Positions 1-64,000 of a stretch of 64,000 nucleotides of DNA are shown piece by piece. The first letter of the stretch is position 1; the number at the start of each line of letters is the position of its first letter. The notes under the pieces are model-generated. The model saw only the letters and a list, made by a program, of their open reading frames with translations, was not told the DNA's origin and did no database searches. Both the position numbers and the translations under genes were made by a program. The stretch is from Apostichopus japonicus (lineage: Eukaryota > Echinodermata > Holothuroidea > Aspidochirotida > Stichopodidae), in the NCBI RefSeq assembly GCF_037975245.1, contig NC_092582.1:518001-582000 (forward strand). The letters are read 5' to 3'.

Positions 1-1198
1 TTCTGTTAGTTACCTGTTCAGCAGTAACAATAAAAACCAAAACTACTAGCTTGTTACAATATATAATAAAATATACGTACTTGCTCATGTTACATACTAC
101 CAACTAGAGGAGTAATATATGCAATAAATTTTCTGCAACCGTTACAATTGTCTAAGGTATGAAAAGTTCTTTCATATAAATGTCAATGTGCCCAAAAAAA
201 ATTACTTCAAGATTAAAATTCCAAGGACCAACCCACTACACAATGGCACACATGTTAGGATCAAGTATGTTATCTTTCACTACCACCCTCATATTCTATT
301 AATCTTATAAATATTCTAGCAGTTTCAAAAAAGTTTGACAAAATATTATTTCATATTGTTTGTGTTGCACTTGCTTCATATTCAGCTCCATTAACAAGTA
401 AGTCTGACACTGGGTTTGCCACTCCTCAATTTGAATGCAAGAAAACTCTTTTTCAATTGGTAGAGGTCAAAGAGCATTTTAGTTCTGTCACAAGACTTGC
501 CTCACTTTTAAACCAGATAACGTGGATATGTCACACATGTTTGTTATCTCAAATTATATTCAAGAACTTTCTGTTCGAATTTTATGGATTGTGTAAAATA
601 AAGGCTGTACTTTTTCATTGAACTTGCGAGGTAATAAGTTTCATAAAATTTTCAACATAATAGCGTCGTTCATTGATAGTGTATATTTGTTCTGTGAAAA
701 AGACTGGTTGTAGTGTTCAATGATACTGTTATATTACCAACTACTGCATAATTGGTGCTCTTGTCATAGTAATGATTATACACATTTTATTCACTTCTTA
801 GTTTCAACCATTTGCATTCAGCTTTCCAAAATGTTCCAAAAAACTTCAAGAAAGAAATAAACATGTTAACCAAGTATCCTTTGAATTCATTTGTTTGTAT
901 TATTTGTGTATATATGTTAATAATTATTACAGTATGTGGACAATCCGGTTAAATAGTTTAAAGGATGGAAGAAAGGAATACAATGGCTACTAAGCAATTA
1001 CCTGGATCTATAGACCAAGACTTATGGGCAGAGTGGTTATGAATTTTCGTAACCGCATTTCTAGTTCCATTAGTGCCCCTCGTGCACATCTAGTGTCATA
1101 CTTTCATTGTGTTATATTTTTTACATGTGAGTGCATGTGTGTTTAGCAACCATGCTACATTAAGAGAAAGGCTGGAGCTCGATAAGACCTAACATAAT
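1..1198. other. AT-rich DNA, no gene seen
   Basis: Low-GC sequence without open frames above noise, without splice-flanked domain sequence and without recognised repeats on either strand. Confidence 0.6.
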
Positions 1199-2815
1199 CA
1201 GGCGCGTATCCAGGATTTTCTAACCCGGGGGGGGGGGGGGGGCGCGAATTACTATCTAAGCGGAGCGCCACCATCTGTTGGCGCGGAGCGTACAAGAAAA
1301 TTTCTGGTTTTGATACACCCCAGATCACCGGAAATGGCACTTCTCGGGCTTGAAAATGACCAACGAGATGTACACTTTTGCCTGAGAACCAAGTATTTCC
1401 CAAAAGTTTTTTCCATCCATAACATTTTTGAAGATTGTCACCAGTCACACATCATGTTCGACCTCATTGCATGTCCCATGGATCATTGCTTTTGTAGGTA
1501 ATTCTACGTCACGGCCCACAATATCCGAAAGCCCCATTTTTCAAGGTTTTAAGCCCATAATTTGTTGAGAATTTGAAAATTAACATTTCTCGAGAATAAA
1601 AATCACTTCAAAACATACCCATAATGTTGCACAAAATTCAATCTATGGACAACCAATATAGAAAAACCTCCTCCAACCCCTAATAGACAGGTCAAAATTG
1701 CATGAGTAGAGGAAAGTATGATAAAGAATGTTGGTGAGGAAATTTTCGAAAATTCAGACACAGTTAATTTATTGGTGTAGAAATATTAAAACCTCTTATA
1801 ATGGCTATTATAAAACTTGGTTGAAGGAAATGAAAAATAGCAGATATTTCCGATATCAGGTATATCAAAACCGAACACTACACACATAGGCGTAGGTCCC
1901 GTAGGAGGCGGGGGCTGCAGCCCCCCCCCCGCAACCAATTTTTTCCCATTTTTTTTCCAATTTTGGCTTTTTTTCGGGCAAGTCGTTACAGCCCCAAATC
2001 CAATTGGGCTCCTACGCCTTTGACTACACACATAGACAGTTTTTGAGGCTGTTCATCGTGGAACATGCATTTCAATGCTCACTGATATGATGTTATATCT
2101 GCTCTTTGCTTTACAAATTCGAACAGGCGTGTAGCGAGTAATTGCCAAGGGAGGGGCAAAGCCTGTAGGCAAACTATCTAAGCGAAGCGCCACCATGGGT
2201 TGGCGCGAAGCGCACAAGAAAAATTTTGGCCGAAAATGCCTCCCAGATCGCTGGAAATGACAATTCCCAGCGATGTCATAAAGAAAATTTGCTCGGGGGG
2301 GGGGGAGGCGGTCGCCCCCTTCCCGAAATGCGTCATGTTCCCCGACGACTCTGTCGAGTTCAAGACCAGCCACAGTTGTTTCCATATAGCACAATTGTAC
2401 AATTATTTAAGGCGTCCATACACACACGCGTTATGATAGACCATATATAGTATTTATATAGATACATTAGTGAGAGAGGAAAAATGGAAACGTCAAAAAT
2501 GGAGTTGTCGGTGTAAGGGGTAGGGTGAGGCGCACACCCCCTCCGTAATCCTTGATCTGTCACTGGCTACCCTGTGTATATAATAGGGATCAGCGCTTTA
2601 ACTATGACTGTTCCTCTTTCTCTTCCCGAGGTCTTGGCTCTCTTCTACTCCCTCCTTTTCTCCTCTTTCTCTCTTTTTTCTTTTTCTTTTCCCTTCCTTT
2701 CTCTCCTCCTTTTCTTTTTTTCCCCCTCCTTTTCCCTTTTTTCTTCTCTTTTTTTCTCTCCTCTTTTCCTTACCCGGGGGGCGCGCGCCCCCACACCCCC
2801 CCGGATACGCGCCTG
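1199..2815 (-). mobile_element. TIR element, family 1 (1.6 kb copy)
   Basis: Ends are CAGGCGCGTATCCAGG and CCGGATACGCGCCTG, an inverted pair, flanked by the 6-bp direct repeat CATAAT (1193-1198 and 2816-2821). The same element lies at 57571-58859 and, with insertions, at 21890-23859, both in the opposite orientation. Inside are a polypyrimidine block (2620-2770), poly-G runs and a conserved imperfect palindrome around GCGGAGCGCCACCA. No transposase is visible, so it is non-autonomous. Superfamily is unclear. Confidence 0.75.
1885..2022. mobile_element. hAT-type MITE nested in the 1.6-kb element
   Basis: 138 bp with ends CATAGGCGTAGG and CCTACGCCTTTG and a perfect 8-bp target duplication ACTACACA (1877-1884 and 2023-2030). 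Eight-base duplications and short CA-starting inverted repeats are typical of hAT. The interior is C-rich and non-coding. Confidence 0.75.
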
Positions 2816-4167
2816 CATAATTTACAACGTGGTCGGAAGAAAGAAACCCATGTACTTGTGACAAGGAGTAGCAGAAACATGTGCTTTTAAGAAAAGGTTG
2901 TCGCTGTAACTTCAAAGGAATTCCCTTTGACTTATCTGGGAAGGCAGGTCGTTTCTTGATGTTTAAGCCAAGTGGTGCCGCAGGTTCAAGTTTGGTTCAC
3001 AGAATGTTTTTTTTTCCTATCTAGATTTTTCTGTCCAAAAATCGTTATTGTCTTTTCATTTATTTGACAACCTTTTGTTGAGGTAGTACACAAGATCCAA
3101 TGCGACTATCTTCGCTTAACGCTCTTAGTTTTTTGTGTGATTTTTTTTCTAAAATTAAACGAGACCTTAGGTTGAAGCTTGGTTGGCATTTTACCGATAC
3201 ATTAAATGAACGGAGAGGTTATGTTATTGCGATTGATTACCTTTAACAGAGATAGGCTTGGGCTAAATACTTGAAAATAATGTAGTGTATTTCATAGTGA
3301 GGACACATAATACCTCAAATTCATGTGATTCATCGGTAGAATTCCACTCAAACATCAGCATGAGGTATATTAAAATTAGATTTCTACATTCCCACCACGA
3401 TACACTCAGGGATAACAAGATACGTCGAATCATATGTTAATGAGCAGAGAAAACACAGTTACTCGATGTTGTGTTGGCAATGTAGTTTAACTTCTAGGTT
3501 AAACAAAAATAAATTTAGGAATTCTACTGTATCCGCTAATTTATTCATATCTGATAACACCATGCCGCTTTCTATGATATTATTTCTTTGCTTAGAATAA
3601 TAATTCATTGACTCATAACAGTATTTTAAAAATTGGGTTTACATGAGATTTCGCAAAAAGACAAATTGTATTATTGGTTTGTTATAACATCTTGAAAATG
3701 TCTCCTCTGAGTGTGTTTAAAATAAATCACCCGATACACTGCGCAGAGAACACAGTTAGTAGTTGTAAATGTTAAAGTTGTGTTGCCTCCCAAAACAAAC
3801 ACTGGGAAGTGCTATACATTGGTAGCATGTGCTATTAGGATTACAGTATAAGAACTCAGGATACATGTAACCACAACAAATCCAGTGTGATGCATTTGTT
3901 GGGATTACACATAACCTCAGTTCTTACTGTAAACCTAATAGCACATGCTACCGATTTATCATATTTATCAACACGGTCCAGTTAATGAAGGGAATATATC
4001 CATCACAACTGAGGCTCATACAAAGCCCGAGAAGTGGGAGTCAAATCTCCCGTGTACACATTAATGTGTATCACAACCAGATCATGACATATTCCTTGAG
4101 TGCGATGCATCCCTAGCAGATTGTGACTCTGTTTGTACTTCACTATCTTCCAAGGCAATCGTTAATC
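2816..4167. other. Intergenic DNA with one long hairpin
   Basis: AT-rich and without coding signal. The only structure noted is the inverted repeat at 3821-3952. Confidence 0.55.
3821..3952. repeat. Near-perfect inverted repeat (about 59-bp arms, 14-nt loop)
   Basis: Arm 3821-3880 pairs with 3895-3952; the outer 18 bases (GGTAGCATGTGCTATTAG) are fully complementary and the rest has a few mismatches and 1-2 base bulges. RNA from either strand would fold into a long hairpin. It may be a foldback MITE or a hairpin-RNA precursor. Confidence 0.8.
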
Positions 4168-4556
4168 CAGTGGCGGAGCGTCCATACAGTCAAGGGGGGA
4201 TCCCCCCTGACGGACTCAAATGGACTGCTGGCGCCCTTTTCAGCTTTTTATTACTTTTTACTTATTCGCGATTATTGACTTTTGTATTCTGCTCTCATCT
4301 ACCTATATTGACATTTGTCACATTTTGATGGTGTAATTTTCTGACAAAGTGGCGATGACACCTATTTATTCTTCGTTTATCTGCAAATTAGCAAGGCCCG
4401 TAAAGGATCATTTTCTGCGATATAGGGAGTATATTTATTCAAAAAATTTCTGTACGCTCCGAGCCAACCTGTGGTGGCGCTCCGCTTAGGTAGTGTCGAA
4501 AGCGCCCCTACAGACCATTCTCGTCCCCTGACCAATACCCCATAGCACCGCCACTG
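4168..4556. mobile_element. hAT-type MITE, CAGTGGCGGAGC family
   Basis: 389 bp with ends CAGTGGCGGAGCG and CACCGCCACTG and an imperfect 8-bp flanking repeat (CGTTAATC and CGTTAAAT). Related in sequence to 15455-15859 (opposite orientation) and 22937-23176. It contains the conserved GCGCTCCGCTTAG/TACGCTCCGAGCC palindrome shared by several elements here. Confidence 0.75.
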
Positions 4557-6182
4557 CGTTAAATGGAATCAAGTCAGAAAATACATCTAGCCGACGTGGC
4601 AGTCAATGATGGACACCATGCAGTAAGTCTCAGATAGGTGTTAATTGTCCTAAATCCAATTACTAACATGTTCCTATTATACAACTAAATGTATAAATGG
4701 TATTATAATATAACACCATATTTAACCTGTATAATAAGACTTCCATATACATACCATGTGTACTACGAAACAATTGCAAAACTAATTAGGGTCAACCTCT
4801 GACAAGAACCGTCACCAAGGGAACTAAAGAACACATATCAGCTAACAAGGATTCCACAAACAGATAACTTATATTATACATGTATCATATGGGCTTAGTG
4901 TTACTCTATAGAGTACACAATACAGAAAAAAAATTGAAACGGGAAAAACAACATTGGCTACATGTCTTATCGATGGAACACGTAGTCACTAAATTACACA
5001 ATGGGTTGTAAAGTATAGCCATCTATGGTATGAATATACATTTAACACAGAAACACCACTGTTTGCTTGGAACCTTCTCAGAGTAACTAGATCATTATTT
5101 ATCTAAGAAGCTCACTTATGGAAATACAAAGTGATTCTTACCTGTACAGAAATTATGGAATAATTTCTAATGATGTCTCCGTGATCCTATTGACGGCTGT
5201 GGGCTATCAAGTGAGTGGCACAGATGACTGTAAACTGGCCAGGGAAAGTACACTAGAACAACCTCCTGCCAAGCCCCCAAAAAGGAGATAAGTGAACCAG
5301 CTGATCGGCTTAATCATTACCGAAAAACACCAACATTACCCAATAACCACTAAGACACCAGTTGTAAACAACATAGTGACGTTTTCTCAGAGAATGAGTT
5401 CATACACAAAGAGGTGGACACGCCTGTTTGCGGAAGATCGCACTCTCGTGGGACAGCTAAGGCCTTGAATGTTGGCTTATGGGTTCTGTAGTTGTTTACT
5501 CTTCTTTGTACACATGGAACACAAAGCAATGTCATTCCAAGATTACAGGCTTAGTCATGACAACTTCCTGCAAGGAAGTGACAGGCCATTGAACTCAATG
5601 AGCACCAAGAGTTTGTAGGGATACCTATCACAGGGATGGGGAAAATCTTAATCTGACTATGTCCTAATTTACCAGACAAGTTAGGGGTGCAAAAGATGCT
5701 CAATATGGGGATATTTTAATTTTATCACCTTCTCGTTGGGATATCCTGGTATAGATTTATTTGCCTGATATATGAAGAACCTAGTCGTCAAATTTAGGCT
5801 ATATCATTCAGACCAGACCCAGATATGCCTTTCATTTAATTGGTAAACATATTTCCTTTATGAATTTTAACTCTTTAGCCTGATTTACAGGTGTCTACAA
5901 AAGATATAACAAGACAGAGCAGATGGAATCATCTATCTAATGAGTTCGCCAACCCAAGCTAGCTTTGGTGCACCAAACATTGTTCCATGATCATTGTTAC
6001 CTCGAGACATTTACCGAAGTCTAAGACACTCTTATCCGCAGAAAGGGAAGCAAGCTTCATCCTCTTCTTCAAAGGAAGCTTGAATTCTTGGTGTGCCCTT
6101 GGGCTGAAAAAGATGCGAATTTATTTCTAGAACAGGATTCCTTAACTGTCAATTATTTATCCCTGTATCTTTATCTATATCT
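4557..6182. other. Intergenic DNA, nothing recognised
   Basis: Unique-looking AT-rich sequence on both strands without domain-bearing open frames. Confidence 0.5.
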
Positions 6183-6308
<126 letters not shown>

Positions 6309-6762
6309 AATGAGTATGTAGCAAGTTGTATGGCAGATGATTCCCAAGAGGACGAAACCGGTCGTGAAGTGGAATTTTTTGATGTGTTGGTCTTTAGTAA
6401 CTAAGGTATAACTCATAATTGACAAATCCGGAGTATTGTTTAGAAAATATGTTGGAATTCATGGTCCCATTGGAAGGTTAGTCAGCAATACTTGGCAGTG
6501 GAATGAAAAGTACAAAATGTAACACAACGAAAGTATGACGTCAGATGATTACGATGGTCGCTAATGGACATAATAAACCATGATTATACAGGAATCAGGT
6601 TCAGGAACAAAACATATGAAGAACGTTATGGCATGTGTTTGTGGAACTGGTTCTTTAGGGGTCCAAAGTCTTTGTTTAGGCCAGTACGTTCACTACGGTA
6701 TGAAAATTAGAGGCAATTACAACGCATTTTAGTTTTTTTTTAGAAATTACCAACGAAGAATT

Positions 6763-7290
6763 TTATGTTCGTAATCCTGCAGTAATGAAGAATGATTTTT
6801 TTTTTGTGATTATTAAAACGTATACCAAACCGAGGAACCGTACATCATTTCCCTCTTTACAAATAGCACAATAAAACAGTATCTGGGTAACTGTGGGGGC
6901 ATATTTGACAACGAGTTTTACGCAATGGGAATTACCTGCGATAGTGAAAACTGGTTTGGAAAGTCTGGAGAAAAAGAGCTGCAATATAATATTGGAGGGG
7001 TGCGGGTTTGGGGTTGATAAAAAGCTATAACCATTTAACCATTGATGCATCCTCTTCGTATAGTAATATCCTTCATGGCCCGGAAGTACAAGCTGCAACA
7101 TAATTACAGATATATTGACATGGAATTTTTGTGATAAAAATGTTAAAAATTCATAAACATGAAAGTTATTTCCAAACACATTCAAGCTGAATTGTGCGAA
7201 TGAATAATTCGTGTGATCTTTCCAGAATATTTTACACAATTTCATGATTTTCAAAATGCTACGAGGATATGATTTTGAAGAAAAGGTCAA
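6763..7290 (-). other. Unrecognised 175-codon open frame
   Basis: An uninterrupted frame with ATG, long for this AT-rich DNA. The translation is hydrophobic and Phe/Leu/Ile-rich with no motif I recognise, no signal peptide and no nearby exon with matching phase. It lies downstream of the sushi gene on the same strand. It may be chance or a fragment of an unrelated gene or element. Confidence 0.15.
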
Positions 7291-8787
7291 AAAGATATCT
7301 GCAACTTTGCTAATTAATCAATTTCAGTCACCAGAAAATGATATCTATTAACTTCCATTTGTTGAGATTAGTCGTGTGATTCAACGTTGATGTACTTTTC
7401 TCGAGATAAAAGCTGACTATAATATTTCCGGTATCGTACTTGTGCTCGAAATTTCAAGGCTATTTGTCATTTCCCATTAGAGATTAAACCTATTTATGTT
7501 TTCAATACAATTTTATGTTGTGCAAAAAATTCTTCTTCGTTTGAGGTAGCCGAGTGCCTCCATCCATTCCGTGGTCCCCTCGTAAGCTACGAGACTGCCA
7601 ACTTATTTGCCAGTCGATATTATTGAAAGGGTCGGCCAATTTCTAGAATTTAACCGACTAATGTAGTATGTAGTTATATCCACATCATATTACTTTAAAC
7701 ATGTGCTTCCGTGCCTCTTTGTCTTAAGAGTAACTACTTACTTCCCGTTCCCGAAGTCATTTACCCCTCACCCACACCATAGTCATACAAGCCCCCTTTG
7801 TCTTAATTCCATGAAATATTCATGCTTAACCACAGATGACAACCTGTTGCATCTCATGTGTAAACACATGTGGTTAGTCATAGCCCTCTTCTATGTGCCT
7901 TAGTAATTATAAGTATAAGACTCTGTGACCAAGAGTTTGTGTTACAGAGAGGTTAATGCCCCTTCGCAGGATATTTTAATGACTTAAATACTGTAGTGTT
8001 TTAGTATGAAGAAAGACTAACATTCCAGACTTCACAGAGTGTAGTTCAGATACACTCCAGCAACAATTTCATCAAAGAATAATTAAAGCTTATATTCTAC
8101 AATTATGACTATGTCTGGAGTTTCTCTTTATCTGCTGTTAAATTCTTCTTATTTAATAACATAGCCTTAAAATAATTGAGCCGGAGCACCCCAACGTAAC
8201 ACTATGTAGTAGCTTTAACCTTTATGTAATATTTAGAGGCGAATTGATAATTTTATCAAGAACGCGGCTCTCCCATAGGGAATTCTTTGGCGCCATTGTG
8301 CATTCTGGGGCATATTCACACAGTTAGTTGGATCTAAACAAGTAGCTCAAGAAGCATTGTCCGTCAATTATCAAGTTGTATTACTGCAGTCACTGAAACT
8401 GTCTGCTTTATTCTCGGTTATTCATATATCTTATAATTAATATTTTAATGATAAGTAACGTGCATCATCTTCCTATGATGACTGTAAACCAATTGTCACT
8501 TTAAATAACAAATGATCAGATTCTAGCAAATTTAAAATTACCAGTGGTTATTAGGTGAATGCTATGGCCAGCAACGAAAATTGTAGTTCTTGAACTGAGA
8601 TGTTGCTTTATTGCAAAGATAAAATTAAAAGTCTCTTGAGAAATTAAATTCCCAACGAGAGCAGCACTGTATTTCGAAAGGTAAGATTACTCTCTCTTAC
8701 AGTGATAACGTTTTATTTTCGTACAATTTATCATGAAAATGCAGCTTAAATTGTAAAATATATTAAATATAGATCAGTGCAAGACAC
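7291..8787. other. Downstream DNA, nothing recognised
   Basis: AT-rich sequence with a few AATAAA hexamers on the minus strand near 8600-8790 and no coding signal. Confidence 0.5.
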
Positions 8788-8793
8788 TTTATT
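8788..8793 (-). terminator. Candidate polyadenylation signal
   Basis: AATAAA on the minus strand about 195 bp beyond the stop codon; further AATAAA hexamers occur at 8712-8717 and nearby. This gives a plausible 3' UTR of 200-300 nt, but no transcript evidence is available. Confidence 0.4.
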
Positions 8794-8987
8794 ACAGTCT
8801 TGTTACTATCTACGTAATATTGTAAAAACTAAACGCCTAGCATAGTTACCACTTGTCTACATGTTTAACAGTATGGTAATGAGGTGATAACCGTTCATTA
8901 CAGCCATCATTTCTAGGTCGATGGTGGATATCAGGTCGGTCCTTCTCCATCCATATCACTGTAGGAGATGATGATGTTTGTCGTCGA

Positions 8988-63442
<54,455 letters not shown>

Positions 63443-63515
63443 AGCGTGCAATAGAGCGGATTTTGCATGCAATCGACGAGCAATTGACCAATCAAATGGC
63501 CGGAATATAATTAGG
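63443..63515 (-). promoter_or_regulatory. Possible core promoter and short 5' UTR
   Basis: Upstream of the first ATG the minus strand has a TATA-like AATTATATTCC near 63502-63512 and an inverted CCAAT (ATTGG) at 63488-63492. A TATA-directed start near 63477 would leave a 5' UTR of about 35 nt. A small uORF (ATG at 63466-63468) ends in a TGA that overlaps the tandem start codons. A further non-coding 5' exon is equally possible. Confidence 0.25.
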
Positions 63516-63519
63516 TGTT

Positions 63520-64000
63520 GTATAAGATGTACTAATGTATGATGTTTGATGTACTAAAGACACAGCAAGCACTATGATGTACTAATGTATGGTGTACTAA
63601 TAACATCGCCAGAACTATGATGCACTAATATATGATGTTTGATTTACTAATGACAATGCCAGTACTATGATGCACTAATGTATGTTGTATGTTGTATGAT
63701 GTACTAACTATACCGCCAGTACTATGATGTACTAATGTTTGATGTATGATTTACTAATTTATGATGTATGATGCACTAATGTATGATGTACTAACGATAC
63801 CGTCAATACTATGATGTACTAATGAATGATGTATTGTGCACTAATGTATGATGTACTAATGATACCGCCAATACTATGATTTACTAATGAATGATGCATG
63901 ATGTACTAATGCTACCGCCAGTACAATGATGTACTCATGTATGATGTGTAATGTACTAATGTTTCCACCAGTACTATGATGTACTATCGTGTGATATGTG
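63520..64000. repeat. Tandem repeat, GATGTACTAATG-rich minisatellite
   Basis: Units of roughly 45-60 bp built from GATGTACTAATG and TATGATG blocks, separated by CCGCCAGTACTAT-like spacers, repeat imperfectly to the window edge. A single related unit lies at about 63178-63213. It sits less than 100 bp upstream of the predicted gene start. Confidence 0.85.

Noticed and set aside
2552-2915. Open frames rich in Ser/Phe/Leu (plus) or Lys/Arg/Glu (minus), also at 21838-22200 and 57482-57867
   Set aside because: They are low-complexity polypyrimidine/polypurine blocks inside the family 1 transposon copies, the same sequence each time.
63520-64000. CRISPR-like array (also at 35290, 53966, 56138)
   Set aside because: Repeats are directly adjacent and drift along their whole length, without unique spacers; the DNA is eukaryotic.

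Overview
This is eukaryotic DNA, most likely from a marine invertebrate and possibly an echinoderm or another non-vertebrate deuterostome. That lineage call is an inference: it rests on the sushi-rich gene, long phase-1 introns, tRNA-derived SINEs, an L2/CR1-type LINE, many hAT-type MITEs and abundant (TA)n. No bacterial or viral gene organisation is present.

One large gene on the minus strand fills almost the whole window. I can follow it through 35 coding exons, from a signal-peptide exon at 63391-63442 to a stop codon at 8988-8990. All 34 junctions are GT/AG and phase 1. The joined coding length is 6621 nt, so the predicted product is a secreted protein of about 2206 residues. Its order is: signal peptide; WAP-like eight-cysteine domain; 20 sushi (CCP) modules; an F-type-lectin-like (FTP, discoidin fold) domain split over three exons; an atypical sushi; a sushi; an Ig-like domain; four sushi; one more sushi; a second Ig-like domain; and a final sushi. 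No transmembrane or kinase segment is visible. Modules 7-18 form six repeats of a two-sushi A-B unit. Modules 24-26 lie in a recent tandem segmental duplication at 14.3-20.0 kb.

Layout by region (minus-strand gene read right to left): 63.5-64 kb, a tandem repeat just upstream of the gene; 60-63.4 kb, exons 1-4; 53-57 kb, exons 5-7 with two minisatellites and, at 57.6-58.9 kb, a terminal-inverted-repeat element; 37.3-52.1 kb, the dense sushi exons 8-22, with an L2-like LINE at 47.4-49.0 kb and a LINE 3' fragment at 39.4-40.0 kb; 32.2-37.0 kb, the FTP exons, with a minisatellite broken by nested hAT elements; 24-31 kb, exons 26-29, with a perfect 1.2-kb (CTAT)n tract and a 1.55-kb hAT-like element; 14-20 kb, the duplicated sushi exons; 11.5-12.5 kb, a decayed DIRS-like retroelement; 9-10.7 kb, the last three exons; 1-8.7 kb, downstream DNA with repeats and no convincing gene.

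The product is probably an extracellular adhesion or recognition protein, of the kind seen in complement-control and lectin-sushi proteins. The FTP domain has lost residues usually needed for fucose binding. Because every internal exon is a multiple of three and phase 1-1, any module can be skipped or duplicated without breaking the frame, which fits the duplication history seen here.
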